Below are positions 33,805 to 45,582 of a stretch of DNA of 64,000 nucleotides, in pieces (position 1 is the stretch's first letter; every line of letters starts with the position of its first letter). A program made the translations under genes and the position numbers. Below the pieces are notes generated by a model, which did no database searches, was not told the origin of the DNA, and worked only from the letters and a program-made list of their open reading frames with translations. This DNA comes from Hydrogenophaga pseudoflava NBRC 102511. GTDB taxonomy: Bacteria; Pseudomonadota; Gammaproteobacteria; Burkholderiales; Burkholderiaceae_C. The stretch lies in contig NZ_BCWQ01000012.1 of assembly GCF_001592285.1 (NCBI RefSeq), positions 62,001 to 126,000 of the forward strand, given 5' to 3'.

Positions 33805-34164
33805 TCAGCGCTCGCGGTCAAGCCGGTCGCTCCAGGCGCCCGGGTCGAAGCCCACGGTGACCGAGCCGTCCGTCCAGCCGACCACCGGGCGTTTGATCAG
33901 GCTGGGGTGCTGCAGCAGCACGGCGCGTGCGCTTGCGCTGTCCACAACCGCCGAGCGGGTGGCCTCGTCCAGCCCGCGCCAGGTGGTGCCTTTGCGGTTG
34001 ACCAGCGTTTCCCAGCCCGCGGCGGCCAGCCACTGGTCCAGTGCGGCCTCGGGCACACCCTGCTTCTTGAAGTCGTGGAAGCTGTGCGCGACGCCGTGCT
34101 CGCTCAGCCAGGCCCGGGCCTTTTTGACGGTGTCGCAGTTGGGGATGCCGTAGAGTGTGGTCAT
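33805..34164 (-). CDS. ArsC/Spx-family protein (YffB type)
   Basis: 119-residue thioredoxin-fold protein: TLYGIPNCDTVKKARAWL at the N-terminus, then FHDFKKQG, LVNRKGTTWRGL and LIKRPVVGW. This is the YffB/ArsC-related branch with a single N-terminal Cys rather than an arsenate reductase triad. It probably is a glutathione-dependent thiol reductase; no ars genes are nearby, so arsenate reduction is not supported. It is divergent from pip. Confidence 0.88.
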   Translation of the reverse strand: MTTLYGIPNCDTVKKARAWLSEHGVAHSFHDFKKQGVPEAALDQWLAAAGWETLVNRKGTTWRGLDEATRSAVVDSASARAVLLQHPSLIKRPVVGWTDGSVTVGFDPGAWSDRLDRER

Positions 34165-34195
34165 CCCCGAATTCTGTCACGCGGCCTCTTGGTGA

Positions 34196-35158
<963 letters not shown>

Positions 35159-35194
35159 GCACGGGGCTTTGTGATGGCCGGGATAATCCCGGTC

Positions 35195-36544
35195 ATGAAC
35201 ACCTTAGACGAGTGGCTGGCCCATTGCGAGCGCCAGCATCCCCAGGGCATCAGCGGCATCGAGCTTGGGCTGGACCGGGTGCAGCGGGTGGCGCAGCGCA
35301 TGCGCCTGTCCATGCCCTGCCCGGTGATCACCGTGGCCGGCACCAACGGCAAAGGCTCGACCTGCGCCATGCTGGAGGCCATCTACAGCGAGGCCGGGTA
35401 CCGGACCGGGGTCTACACCTCGCCCCACCTGGTGCATTTCGAGGAACGTTGCCGCATCGGGCGCGAGCCGGTCGCTGCTGATGCCCTTTTGCCGGCGTTC
35501 GCCGAGGTCGAGCGTGCGAGGCTCGGGGACGGTGGATCGGGTGATGACGGCGTTGTGGTACTGACCTATTTCGAGTTCACCACACTCGCCATCCTGCGCA
35601 CGCTGTCGCTCAGCGGGCTGGATGTGGCCATCCTGGAGGTGGGACTGGGCGGGCGGCTGGACGCGGTGAACATCGTCGACCCGGACTGCGCGGTCATCAC
35701 CTGCATCGCGCTGGACCACATGGCCCTGCTGGGCAACGACCGCGAGGCCATCGGCTACGAGAAAGCCGGCATCATGCGCACCGGCCGGCCGGTGGTGGTC
35801 AGCGATCCGGTGCCGCCGCAAAGCGTGCTGGACCGGGCGCTCGAAGTCGGCGCCCAGCTCTGGCGCATCGGCAAGGACTTCCATTTCGCCGGTGACAAGC
35901 AGCAGTGGGGCTGGGCCATGCACCCTTCACAGGGTGGGCGCAAGTTCAGTGGTCTGGCCTACCCGGCCCTGCGCGGCGCCAACCAGCTGGTGAACGCCTC
36001 GGGCGTCCTGGCCGCCATCGAGGCGCTGCGACCCCGCCTGCCCGTGACGGCACAGGCCGTCCGCAACGGGCTGGCCATGGTCGAGCTGCCCGGCCGTTTC
36101 CAGATCGTGCCCGGAGAGCCCGCACTCGTGCTCGATGTCGCCCACAACCCCCATTCCGTGGCCGCGCTGGCCGAGAACCTCGACGCCATGGGCTACTACC
36201 CGGTCACGCACGCGGTGTTCGGTGCCATGGCCGACAAGGACTTGCCCGCCATGCTGGAGCGCATTTCACCGCTGATCGACCGCTGGCACCTCACCGATCT
36301 GCCATTGCCGCGCGCCAGCCGGGCGACCGATCTGGCGGCCGTGCTCGACAGCGGCGCCGGCCAGGCCTCTGGCGGGCGTTCGCGGGTGGCCGGATGCCAT
36401 CCGTCGCCGCTGGAGGCGCTGCGCGCGGCGGTGCTGGAAGCGGACCCCACTGATAGAATCGTGGTCTTTGGTTCCTTCCACACGGTGGGGGGTGTTCTGA
36501 AGGATGGCGTGCCGCGTCTGGCGGCCAGGCACCTCGCGAACTGA
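35195..36544 (+). CDS. folC: Bifunctional folylpolyglutamate synthase / dihydrofolate synthase
   Basis: Adds glutamate to dihydropteroate and to folates. It is 449 residues. The P-loop VAGTNGKGSTCAMLEAI, YTSPHLVHFEERCRIG, the central EVGLGGRLDAVNIVDPD and the C-terminal LDVAHNPHSVAALAENL are all present. ATG 35195 (MNTLDEWL) is chosen over 35171. It is the first gene of the run folC-SPOR-cvpA-purF-metZ-gltX. Confidence 0.95.
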   Translation: MNTLDEWLAHCERQHPQGISGIELGLDRVQRVAQRMRLSMPCPVITVAGTNGKGSTCAMLEAIYSEAGYRTGVYTSPHLVHFEERCRIGREPVAADALLPAFAEVERARLGDGGSGDDGVVVLTYFEFTTLAILRTLSLSGLDVAILEVGLGGRLDAVNIVDPDCAVITCIALDHMALLGNDREAIGYEKAGIMRTGRPVVVSDPVPPQSVLDRALEVGAQLWRIGKDFHFAGDKQQWGWAMHPSQGGRKFSGLAYPALRGANQLVNASGVLAAIEALRPRLPVTAQAVRNGLAMVELPGRFQIVPGEPALVLDVAHNPHSVAALAENLDAMGYYPVTHAVFGAMADKDLPAMLERISPLIDRWHLTDLPLPRASRATDLAAVLDSGAGQASGGRSRVAGCHPSPLEALRAAVLEADPTDRIVVFGSFHTVGGVLKDGVPRLAARHLAN

Positions 36545-36578
36545 TCCTCTCCGCGATCTCCGCCGGACCCATTTCCGC

Positions 36579-37262
36579 ATGCTCACATCCCGTTCCGGTT
36601 CTGCGGGCCACACCGCCCCACCGCCGCCGCAAAGCATCGAGGCCGTGCGTCGTCGGGCCCGGCACCGCCTGATCGGGGCGGCCGTGCTGGTGCTGGTGGG
36701 GGTGCTCGGGTTCCCGCTGCTGTTCGATACGCAACCCCGCCCCATTGCGGTCGACGTGCCGATCGAGATTCCCTCCCGCAACACGCCCGCAACGCCTGCA
36801 CCCAAGACCGAGGCTCCTGCCGCGGCCAGGCCGGCGCCGGTGGCCACGGCCGACAGCCTTGCCGCGCGCGAGGAGGTGGTCGAGCCGAAGGCTGTGGCCA
36901 AGCCGGCCGACAAACCCGTTGAAAAGCCCGCAGAGAAGCCTCCGCTTGAGAAGCCCGTTGCCGACAAGGCTGCGGCGGGGAATACCACCGAAAAACCACC
37001 TGAGAAGCCCTCTGAAAAAACCGCTACCGGCAACGAGCGCATCGTCGTGCAGGTGGGGGCGTTTTCGGAGGCCGAACGTGCCCGCGAGGCCCGTTTGAAG
37101 CTGGAGCGGGCCGGACTCAAGACCTACACCCATGTGGCCGAGACGCCGCAGGGGCGTCGCATCCGGGTGCGCCTGGGACCTTTCGCCACGCGCGCGGAGG
37201 CCGAAAAGGCCGCAGAGCGCGCCAAGGCGCTGGGTCTGTCGACGGCCCTGCTCTGGCTGTGA
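36579..37262 (+). CDS. SPOR-domain membrane protein (DedD-like)
   Basis: 227 residues. It has a short cytoplasmic N-terminus, one transmembrane helix (GAAVLVLVGVLGFPLLF, about residues 35-51), a long periplasmic linker of Lys-Pro/Ala repeats (KPADKPVEKPAEKP type), and a C-terminal SPOR domain (about 150-227: VVQVGAFSEAERAREARLKL, RRIRVRLGPFATRAEAEKAA). SPOR domains bind denuded septal peptidoglycan, so it probably acts at the division site. folC-dedD-cvpA-purF order is conserved in proteobacteria. The start is ATG 36579; the ORF opening at 36504 overlaps folC. Confidence 0.9.
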   Translation: MLTSRSGSAGHTAPPPPQSIEAVRRRARHRLIGAAVLVLVGVLGFPLLFDTQPRPIAVDVPIEIPSRNTPATPAPKTEAPAAARPAPVATADSLAAREEVVEPKAVAKPADKPVEKPAEKPPLEKPVADKAAAGNTTEKPPEKPSEKTATGNERIVVQVGAFSEAERAREARLKLERAGLKTYTHVAETPQGRRIRVRLGPFATRAEAEKAAERAKALGLSTALLWL

Positions 37263-37293
37263 CGGCGTTGGCCCGGGGCCTGGGGGCGGCGAC

Positions 37294-37779
37294 ATGAACG
37301 CAGTGGATGGGTTGTTGCTGTTCGTGCTGCTGCTGTCGGCCGTGGTCGGCATGTGGCGGGGTCTGGTGTACGAAGTGCTTTCTTTGATGGTCTGGGTGGC
37401 GGCGTTCTTGCTGGCCCAGGCCTATGCAGGAGATGTGGCGCGCCTGCTGCCGCTGGACGGCCTCTCCGCGGCACTGCGCATTGCGGTGGCATTCGTCCTG
37501 GTGTTTGTGGCCAGCGCGTTCGCCGGCGGGTTTGTGGCGTGGCTGGTGAAAAAGATGGTGACGGCCGTGGGTTTGCGTCCCATTGACCGCGTGCTGGGTG
37601 GTGTGTTTGGCCTGCTGCGTGGCGCGGTGGTGCTGCTGGCGGTGGCGGTGGTGGTGGGAATGACACCGCTCCAGTCGCAACAAGCCTGGCAGACGTCAGC
37701 GGTGGCCCAGGTGCTGGGTGACAGCCTGCAGGCCCTCAGGCCGCTGCTGCCCGAGCCGGTGGCCCGTTACCTGGCCTGA
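37294..37779 (+). CDS. cvpA: CvpA family membrane protein
   Basis: 161 residues with four hydrophobic segments: VDGLLLFVLLLSAVVGMWRG, LSLMVWVAAFLLAQAYA, ALRIAVAFVLVFVASAF, and RGAVVLLAVAVVVGM. Its family name comes from colicin V production. It lies immediately before purF, as in E. coli, and its gene shares that transcription unit. The function is ill-defined, linked to envelope stress tolerance in other bacteria. Confidence 0.9.
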   Translation: MNAVDGLLLFVLLLSAVVGMWRGLVYEVLSLMVWVAAFLLAQAYAGDVARLLPLDGLSAALRIAVAFVLVFVASAFAGGFVAWLVKKMVTAVGLRPIDRVLGGVFGLLRGAVVLLAVAVVVGMTPLQSQQAWQTSAVAQVLGDSLQALRPLLPEPVARYLA

Positions 37780-37812
37780 GTCGACAGTCTTTGTTTCGTT
37801 GAGGATCCAATC

Positions 37813-39318
<1,506 letters not shown>

Positions 39319-39324
39319 TCCGCC

Positions 39325-40539
39325 ATGTCATCGAACGCGAAATCCGCTGACGCTCTGCACCGCGAAACCCTGGCGGTTCGGCTGGCGACCGAGCGCAGCC
39401 AGTACGGCGAGAACTCCGAGGCGCTGTTCCTGACCAGCGGTTATGTGCAGCCGTCCGCCGAAGACTCCGCACGCCGCTTTGCCGGCGAAGACGACGGCTA
39501 CACCTACGGCCGCTCCGGCAACCCCACGGTGACCAGCTTCGAGATGCGCCTGGCCGCGATGGAAGGTGCCGAGGCCTGCATGGCCACCGCCTCGGGCATG
39601 GCCGCGGTCATGCTGATGTGCTTCAGCCTGCTCAAGGCGGGCGACCACGTCATCGTTTCGCAGTCCATGTTCGGCTCCACGCTCAAGCTGATTGGCTCGG
39701 AGTTCGGGCGCTTCGGCGTGGAAACCTCGGTGGTGCCGCAGACCGATCTGGCGGCCTGGCGCGCGGCCATGCGGCCCACGACCCGCCTGCTGTTTGCCGA
39801 AACACCCACCAACCCGCTGGGTGAGGTGTGCGACATCCAGGCCCTGGCCGATCTGGCCCACAACGCCGGCGCTTTGCTGGCGGTGGACAACTGCTTTGCC
39901 ACACCGGTGTTGCAGCGCCCCATCGCTCTGGGTGCCGACATCGTGATGCACTCTGGCACCAAGTACCTCGACGGGCAGGGCCGCGTGATGGCCGGCGCCT
40001 TGTGTGCCCGCGAAGCCATGGTGCGCGAGAAGTTCCTGCCGGTGCAGAAGAACTCCGGCATGGTGCTTTCGCCATTCAACGCCTGGGTGGTGCTCAAGGG
40101 CCTGGAAACGCTGGAGCTGCGCATGAAGGCGCAGAGTGCGCAGACCTTGGCACTGGCGCACTGGCTGGAGGCCCACCCTTCCGTGGGCCGCGTGTACTAC
40201 CCCGGCCTGGCGAGCCACCCGCAGCACGAATTGGCCATGCGCCAGATGAACGGCATCGGTGGCGCCGTGCTGTCCTTCGACGTGAAAGCAGCCAGCCCCG
40301 AGCAGGCGCGCCAGCGCGCCTTTCATGTGCTTGATGCGCTGCAAGTGCTGTCGCTGTGCACGAATCTCGGCGACACCAAGACCCTGTGCACCCACCCCGC
40401 CAGCACCTCGCACGGCAAGCTGTCCGAAGCGCAGCGCCAGGCCGCCGGCATCGGTCAGGGCCTGATCCGCGTCGCCGTCGGCCTTGAACACCTGGACGAC
40501 ATCCGCAGCGACCTGGATCGCGGCCTCTCCAGTCTTTGA
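39325..40539 (+). CDS. metZ: O-succinylhomoserine sulfhydrylase
   Basis: PLP enzyme of the Cys/Met metabolism family, making homocysteine directly from O-succinylhomoserine and sulphide. It is 404 residues. Motifs are [43 protein letters not shown], the PLP lysine in [13 protein letters not shown] and [15 protein letters not shown]. Following purF by 6 bp is the usual betaproteobacterial arrangement, which favours MetZ over MetB or MetY. The exact acyl substrate is inferred from synteny. Confidence 0.92.
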   Translation: MSSNAKSADALHRETLAVRLATERSQYGENSEALFLTSGYVQPSAEDSARRFAGEDDGYTYGRSGNPTVTSFEMRLAAMEGAEACMATASGMAAVMLMCFSLLKAGDHVIVSQSMFGSTLKLIGSEFGRFGVETSVVPQTDLAAWRAAMRPTTRLLFAETPTNPLGEVCDIQALADLAHNAGALLAVDNCFATPVLQRPIALGADIVMHSGTKYLDGQGRVMAGALCAREAMVREKFLPVQKNSGMVLSPFNAWVVLKGLETLELRMKAQSAQTLALAHWLEAHPSVGRVYYPGLASHPQHELAMRQMNGIGGAVLSFDVKAASPEQARQRAFHVLDALQVLSLCTNLGDTKTLCTHPASTSHGKLSEAQRQAAGIGQGLIRVAVGLEHLDDIRSDLDRGLSSL

Positions 40540-40556
40540 ATCTTCTTTTCCCTCAC

Positions 40557-41939
40557 ATGACCGTTCGCACCCGCTTCGCACCATCGCCCACCGGCTTCAT
40601 CCACCTGGGCAACATCCGCTCGGCGCTGTACCCGTGGGCCTTTGCCCGCGCCACCGGCGGCACCTTCATCCTGCGCATCGAAGACACCGATCTGGAGCGC
40701 TCTAGCCAGGCCGCGGTGGACGTGATCATCGAAGGCATGAAGTGGCTGGGCCTGGACCACGACGAAGGGCCGTTCTACCAGATGCAGCGCATGGACCGCT
40801 ACAAGGCGGTGCTGGCCGAGATGGTTGAAAAAGGGCTTGTCTACCCCTGCTACATGAGCGTGGCCGAGCTGGACGCACTGCGCGAACGCCAGATGGCCAA
40901 CAAGGAGAAGCCGCGCTACGACGGCACCTGGCGCCCGGAGCCTGGCAAGACCCTGCCGCCCATCCCGGAAGGTGTGAAGCCTGTGCTGCGCTTCAGGAAC
41001 CCACAGGGCGGTTCGGTGGTTTGGGAGGACAAGGTCAAAGGCCGTGTCGAGTTCAGCAACGACGAACTCGATGATCTGGTGATCGCGCGCCCCGATGGCA
41101 CGCCCACCTACAACTTCTGCGTGGTGGTGGACGACATCGACATGGCCATCACGCACGTGATCCGTGGCGACGACCATGTCAACAACACGCCGCGCCAGAT
41201 CAACATCTTCCGTGCCCTGGGCAAGGAACCGCCGGTCTACGCCCATCTGCCCACCGTGCTCAACGAGCAGGGCGAGAAGATGAGCAAGCGCAATGGCGCC
41301 AAGCCGGTGACGCAGTACCGCGACGAAGGCTACCTGCCCGACGCGATGGTGAACTACCTCGCCCGCCTGGGCTGGAGCCACGGTGATGACGAGATCTTCA
41401 GCCGCGAGCAGTTCCTGCAGTGGTTCAACCTCGACCATCTGGGCAGCAGCGCAGGCCGCTTCGACGAAGCCAAGCTGCGCTGGGTCAACGCGCAACACCT
41501 CAAGGCCATGGACGACGCTGCACTGTCGGTGCTGGTGGCTGAGCAACTGGCCAAGCGTGGCATCGCCGCCGACGAGCGCCTGCCGCGCATCTGTGGTCTT
41601 TTCAAGGACCGCTGCGACACCACGGTGGCGCTGGCCGACTGGGCAGCGGCCTTCTACACCGACGTGACACCGTCAGACGCCGAGCGCACGCAACACATCA
41701 CCGACGTCGTCCGTCCCGCGCTGCAGACCCTGGCCAGCAAACTGGTCGACTGTGCCTGGGACAAGGCCAGCCTTTCAGCAGCGATCAAGGAGACCATCAC
41801 GGCGCATGGTCTGAAGATGCCGCAACTGGCCATGCCGGTGCGCGTGCTCGTGATGGGCACAGCACAGACACCGTCGCTTGATGCGGTGCTGGAACTGCAA
41901 AATCGACAAACAGTTTTGACGAGGTTGCAGAAAGCCTGA
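40557..41939 (+). CDS. gltX: Glutamyl-tRNA synthetase
   Basis: Class I aminoacyl-tRNA synthetase of 460 residues. The HIGH-type motif is [20 protein letters not shown] and the KMSKS-type motif [36 protein letters not shown] lies between them. ATG 40557 gives [13 protein letters not shown]; the earlier TTG at 40536 overlaps metZ. The 3' end contains the promoter of the tRNA operon, which includes its cognate tRNA-Glu. Confidence 0.96.
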   Translation: MTVRTRFAPSPTGFIHLGNIRSALYPWAFARATGGTFILRIEDTDLERSSQAAVDVIIEGMKWLGLDHDEGPFYQMQRMDRYKAVLAEMVEKGLVYPCYMSVAELDALRERQMANKEKPRYDGTWRPEPGKTLPPIPEGVKPVLRFRNPQGGSVVWEDKVKGRVEFSNDELDDLVIARPDGTPTYNFCVVVDDIDMAITHVIRGDDHVNNTPRQINIFRALGKEPPVYAHLPTVLNEQGEKMSKRNGAKPVTQYRDEGYLPDAMVNYLARLGWSHGDDEIFSREQFLQWFNLDHLGSSAGRFDEAKLRWVNAQHLKAMDDAALSVLVAEQLAKRGIAADERLPRICGLFKDRCDTTVALADWAAAFYTDVTPSDAERTQHITDVVRPALQTLASKLVDCAWDKASLSAAIKETITAHGLKMPQLAMPVRVLVMGTAQTPSLDAVLELQNRQTVLTRLQKA

Positions 41940-41954
41940 AAAATGGTCTATAAT
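41925..41954 (+). promoter_or_regulatory. Sigma-70 promoter of the tRNA-Ala/Glu/Asp operon
   Basis: TTGCAG (41925-41930), 18 bp spacer, perfect TATAAT (41949-41954). The -35 is inside the last codons of gltX and transcription would begin about 60 nt before tRNA-Ala. Confidence 0.7.
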
Positions 41955-42024
41955 TTGAGTCTTGCTGATTCACACTGAGTTGCTCGCAACAAAGCAGGGT
42001 CGGCATCCCAGAAATGGATTTCGT

Positions 42025-42100
<76 letters not shown>

Positions 42101-42160
42101 AAAATTGAAGAATTGGGCAGCGTGGTTTTGCTACAATGCACAGTTCGGTTCTTAGGTTTT

Positions 42161-42236
42161 GACCCTATCGTCTAGAGGCCTAGGACATCACCCTTTCACG
42201 GTGAGTACCGGGGTTCGAATCCCCGTAGGGTCGCCA
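42161..42236 (+). tRNA. tRNA-Glu (anticodon TTC)
   Basis: 76 nt including encoded CCA. Acceptor stem GACCCTA/TAGGGTC, anticodon arm TCACC-CTTTCAC-GGTGA with anticodon TTC, T-arm GGGGTTCGAATCCCC. It lies 60 nt after tRNA-Ala. Confidence 0.97.
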
Positions 42237-42290
42237 AGTTTGTGGCACTTGGCCTGATGCGAGAGCAGAAGGCAGAAGCTGCACCACTGC

Positions 42291-42367
42291 GGAGTGGTAG
42301 TTCAGTTGGTTAGAATACCGGCCTGTCACGCCGGGGGTCGCGGGTTCGAGCCCCGTCCACTCCGCCA
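42291..42367 (+). tRNA. tRNA-Asp (anticodon GTC)
   Basis: 77 nt including encoded CCA. Acceptor stem GGAGTGG/CCACTCC, anticodon arm CCGGC-CTGTCAC-GCCGG with anticodon GTC, T-arm CGGGTTCGAGCCCCG. It is the third tRNA of the cluster, followed directly by a terminator. Confidence 0.97.
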
Positions 42368-42376
42368 GTTTTGATA

Positions 42377-42409
42377 AGCCGTTCAGATCTCTGGTCTGAA
42401 CGGCTTTTT
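42377..42409 (+). terminator. Rho-independent terminator of the tRNA operon
   Basis: A perfect 11-bp stem AGCCGTTCAGA/TCTGAACGGCT (42377-42387 with 42395-42405) with a 7-nt loop is followed by TTTTT. It lies 9 bp after tRNA-Asp. Confidence 0.92.
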
Positions 42410-42443
42410 CATTTCCGCAACACGCACGCCGGCGTGTCTGCTT

Positions 42444-43349
42444 TTATGCGCTGCCGACCTGTGGGCGTCGCCTCACCAGGCCCGTCGACAGGGCCGTGCC
42501 CGCCATGATGACGAGGCCGCAGCCGATCATCCACGGGGTGATGGCTTCGTCGAGAAAGATGCGCCCGTAGATCAGCGCGAACACGGGTACCAGGAAGGTC
42601 ACGGTGAGCGCCTTGCTGGGGCCTGCCTGGGCAATGATGCGAAAGAACAGGACGTAAGCGAGCGATGTACACAGCAGGGCCACGGCGACCAGCGCGCCCC
42701 AGGCGCCGGTGCTGACTGGCTGGTCAGGCCACAGCCACAGCGTGGGCAGGGCCAGCCCCAGGGCAGCGCCGATCTGGCTACCCGAAGCGGTGGCCAGCGG
42801 GTGGACGCCGGTGAGGTGGCGTTTGGTGAAGCTGGCCGCCAGCCCGTAGCAGAACGTGGCCACGAGACAGGCCAGCATGGCCAACAGGGCTTGTCCAGCG
42901 GAGGCGGCTCCCGGTGCCAGGCTGAAACCCGACTTGCCGATCACCAGCAGGCAGACGCCCACAAAGCCGATGGCCAGGCCGGTGGCGCGCCAGGCATCGG
43001 GCCGGTCCTTGAGCCATGCCCAGGCCACCAGGGCCCCCGTCAGCGGCACCGTGGCGTTCAGGATCGAGGTCAGGCCGGTGCTGATGTGCATGACCGCATA
43101 CGCGAACAGGGCGAACGGGATGCCCGAGTTGAGCAGGCCCACAAAGAGGATGAGCCGGGCGCGCTGGCGGAAGTCGGCCCAGACGCCTTTGAGCAGAAAC
43201 ACCGGCAGCAGGAACAGCGCCGCCAGCGCCACCCGCATGCCTGCCGTGGGCAGGGCGCCGAACTCTGCCGCCCCCAGTCTCATAAAGAGAAAAGACGAGC
43301 CCCAGAGGGCGGCGAGCAGGAAAAATTCGAGAGCGAGTGTGGGCGACAT
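42444..43349 (-). CDS. EamA/DMT-family transporter (RhaT/YedA type)
   Basis: 301-residue membrane protein with about ten helices in two EamA repeats. The N-terminus LEFFLLAALWGSSFLFMRLG and RVALAALFLLPVFLL are typical, with first-repeat end TSILNATVPLTGALVAW and second-repeat TVTFLVPVFALIYGRIFLDE. It is probably a metabolite exporter with unknown substrate. It is convergent with the tRNA operon and separate in sequence from the EamA gene at 12.1-13.1 kb. Confidence 0.88.
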   Translation of the reverse strand: MSPTLALEFFLLAALWGSSFLFMRLGAAEFGALPTAGMRVALAALFLLPVFLLKGVWADFRQRARLILFVGLLNSGIPFALFAYAVMHISTGLTSILNATVPLTGALVAWAWLKDRPDAWRATGLAIGFVGVCLLVIGKSGFSLAPGAASAGQALLAMLACLVATFCYGLAASFTKRHLTGVHPLATASGSQIGAALGLALPTLWLWPDQPVSTGAWGALVAVALLCTSLAYVLFFRIIAQAGPSKALTVTFLVPVFALIYGRIFLDEAITPWMIGCGLVIMAGTALSTGLVRRRPQVGSA

Positions 43350-43410
43350 GGATTCAGTGTGCAGGCAAAGGCCGTGCGGCGGGCTGAAGCGTTGATGATG
43401 TTCGCTCTGG

Positions 43411-43938
43411 TTATTGATGCGGTTTGTCGATCAATGCGCCCTCGAGCTGCAGCAGAGCCTGCTTGCGGTCCAGACCGCCGGCGTACCCCGTCAGTGAACC
43501 GTTGCCGCCAACCACCCGGTGGCAGGGCACCACGATGCTCAGTGGATTGCGACCGACAGCAGCGCCCACCGCGCGCACCGCCTGGGGCTTGCCCAGGCCG
43601 GAGGCCAGAGCGCCGTAACTCGTGGTGGCGCCGGCCGGGATCGCCAGCAGGGCTTGCCAGACGGCGCGCTGGAACGGTGTGCCTTGCTCCAGATCCAGGG
43701 GCAAATTGAAGCGCTGGCGGCGCCCGTGAAAGTACTCGTCCAGTTGCCGCTTCGTGGCGTCGAGCACCGGGTGCGCCGCCACGGTGGACCAGTTCGCCCG
43801 GCGTTCTGCGGGTGGTTCGTGGCGTTGCCGCTGCACGAACCAGAGGCCGGCCAGTCCGTTGGTGCTGGCTACCAGACGCAGATCGCCCAGCGGGCTGCCC
43901 ACGATGGTCTGGATGCGATGGTCAAGGGTGTTGTTCAT
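43411..43938 (-). CDS. ogt: Methylated-DNA--protein-cysteine methyltransferase
   Basis: 175-residue suicide repair enzyme that takes the methyl group from O6-methylguanine. It has the active-site motif IVVPCHRVVG and the DNA-binding HTH region TPFQRAVWQALLAIPAGATTSYGALA. Its start overlaps the 3' end of the Ada-AlkA fusion gene by 17 nt. The two form a direct-plus-excision alkylation repair operon. Confidence 0.95.
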   Translation of the reverse strand: MNNTLDHRIQTIVGSPLGDLRLVASTNGLAGLWFVQRQRHEPPAERRANWSTVAAHPVLDATKRQLDEYFHGRRQRFNLPLDLEQGTPFQRAVWQALLAIPAGATTSYGALASGLGKPQAVRAVGAAVGRNPLSIVVPCHRVVGGNGSLTGYAGGLDRKQALLQLEGALIDKPHQ

Positions 43939-45466
43939 TGGGAATCTCCTCGGAGGTCTTGAGGTGCGGTGGCGTGGTCCATGCTCGGATCACGGCGTAG
44001 CTGCGCCAGGGCTGCCAGCGCCGGGCTATGCGATCGGCTTCCCGGCGTGCCGCGGCGGCGGGCAGGCCCCGCAGACCCAGCGCCTGCAGGAGCACGGCGT
44101 CGCCGCTGGGCCAGGCGTCGGGCCAGCGCAGGGCCCGCATCGCGATGTACTGGGCCGTCCAGGGGCCGATGCCGGGCAGGGTCTCGAGGCTCTTCAGGGT
44201 CGATGCCGGGTCGGCACGACCGTCGAGCACCAGGTGGCCGTCCGCCACTGCGCGCGCCAGCGCGCAGATCGCTTGCTGGCGCTGGCGCACGATCCCGATC
44301 TCGCCCAGCACCTGCCCGTCGACATCGGCGAGCGTCTCGGGCGTGGGGAACAGGCGTTGCAGACCCGGTGGACCGTCGGGCAACGGTGTGCCCAGCCGGT
44401 CCACCAGGCGGCCACACAGGGTGCGTGCCGCAGCCACCGTCACCTGCTGACCCAGCACAGCCCTCACCGCCAGTTCGAAGCCGTCGAACGCGCCGGGCAC
44501 GCGCACGCCGTCGCCGTCCGGGAAATCGGGGTGCAGCACGGCGTCGATGGCCTGCGGGTCGGCGTCGAGGTCCAGGGCCGCCCGTACGCGGTCGATGACC
44601 GCGGGCAGTGCCGGCATCAGGCCCTCGCTGACCCGCAGACCGATGCGGTGCTCGTCCGGAAGGAATCGGATGAGCATCCAGCCGCACGCAACCGTGCCGC
44701 GCACCGAGAGGCGCAGCGTTCGCACCAGGGTCTCTTGCACCGTGTCGACGGCCTCGAGTCCCGGCAGGGCACGGTCGGCGAAGAAGCGCAGCACGTCCTG
44801 CACCCGGTAGGGCGGCCGCCAGGAGAGCCGCACCTCGGCCGGCGCCCGCGGGGCGTTGGGCGAGTCGGTGGACCGGCTGCGCCGCAACTGGGTCGGATTG
44901 AGGCCGTAGCGGCCCACGAACGCGTCGTTGAAGCGGCGCAGGCTGCTGAACCCCGCGGCAAGGGCCACCTGGGCCACCGGCAGGTCGGTGTCGGCCAGCA
45001 TCTGTTTGGCGGCGAGCAGGCGCCGCGTCTGCAGGTACTGCAGGGGCGAGACGCCCAGTCGGCTTTCGAACAGCCGGCGGATGTGACGTCCGCTCACCCC
45101 CAGCCGAGCCGCCAGCTGCTCCAGCGGTGGTTCATTCGCGCCTGTGTTCCAGGTCTCCGGCGTGTCGAGCAGGGCGGTGGCCTGGCGGATCAGGATGTCC
45201 CCGGCGTCCTCGGTCGACCAGTGGCGGTCGCGCGGCGCCAGCTCCGGCCGGCAGCGCAGGCAGGGGCGGAAGCCGGCCTGTTCGGCCTGGGCGGCGTGTT
45301 CAAAGAACTGGCAGTTGTCTCGCTTGGGTGTGCGGACCCGGCAGATCGGGCGGCAGTAGATGCCGGTGGAGGTGACGCCGGTGAAGAAGCGCCCGTCAAA
45401 ACGGGCGTCGCGCGCGCCCAGCGCCCGGTAGAGGGCGTCGGCGTCGAGCGGGGCAGGGCGGTTCAT
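43922..45466 (-). CDS. Ada-type regulator fused to AlkA DNA-3-methyladenine glycosylase II
   Basis: 514 residues in three parts. Residues 1-80 are an Ada zinc domain with Cys38, Cys42, Cys69 and Cys72 (GIYCRPICR, PCLRCRPE), the same numbering as the methyl-phosphotriester acceptor domain of E. coli Ada. Residues about 105-195 are an AraC-type double HTH (LEQLAARLGVSGRHIRRLFE, QVALAAGFSSLRRFNDAF). Residues about 205-495 are an AlkA glycosylase with the helix-hairpin-helix LPGIGPWTAQYIAMRAL and catalytic Asp in WPSGDAVLL. It lacks Ada's C-terminal O6 methyltransferase, which is supplied by the overlapping ogt gene. ATG 45466 is chosen; 45475 is possible. It probably senses methyl phosphotriesters and activates its own operon. 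Confidence 0.93.
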   Translation of the reverse strand: MNRPAPLDADALYRALGARDARFDGRFFTGVTSTGIYCRPICRVRTPKRDNCQFFEHAAQAEQAGFRPCLRCRPELAPRDRHWSTEDAGDILIRQATALLDTPETWNTGANEPPLEQLAARLGVSGRHIRRLFESRLGVSPLQYLQTRRLLAAKQMLADTDLPVAQVALAAGFSSLRRFNDAFVGRYGLNPTQLRRSRSTDSPNAPRAPAEVRLSWRPPYRVQDVLRFFADRALPGLEAVDTVQETLVRTLRLSVRGTVACGWMLIRFLPDEHRIGLRVSEGLMPALPAVIDRVRAALDLDADPQAIDAVLHPDFPDGDGVRVPGAFDGFELAVRAVLGQQVTVAAARTLCGRLVDRLGTPLPDGPPGLQRLFPTPETLADVDGQVLGEIGIVRQRQQAICALARAVADGHLVLDGRADPASTLKSLETLPGIGPWTAQYIAMRALRWPDAWPSGDAVLLQALGLRGLPAAAARREADRIARRWQPWRSYAVIRAWTTPPHLKTSEEIPNEQHP

Positions 45467-45582
45467 GGCTGGCATGGTAGGTGTTATTCCGAGTTGAGAC
45501 TGGCCATTTCCGGACATGTCCCGGGCCGGGAAGCATGGCCCGGCCACCTACAATCGCGGGTTTGTTCCCCCGAGCGACGACC

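Noticed and set aside
33805..34164. Arsenate reductase call for the ArsC-fold gene
   Set aside because: Only the YffB/Spx-like pattern is seen and no arsenic resistance genes are nearby.
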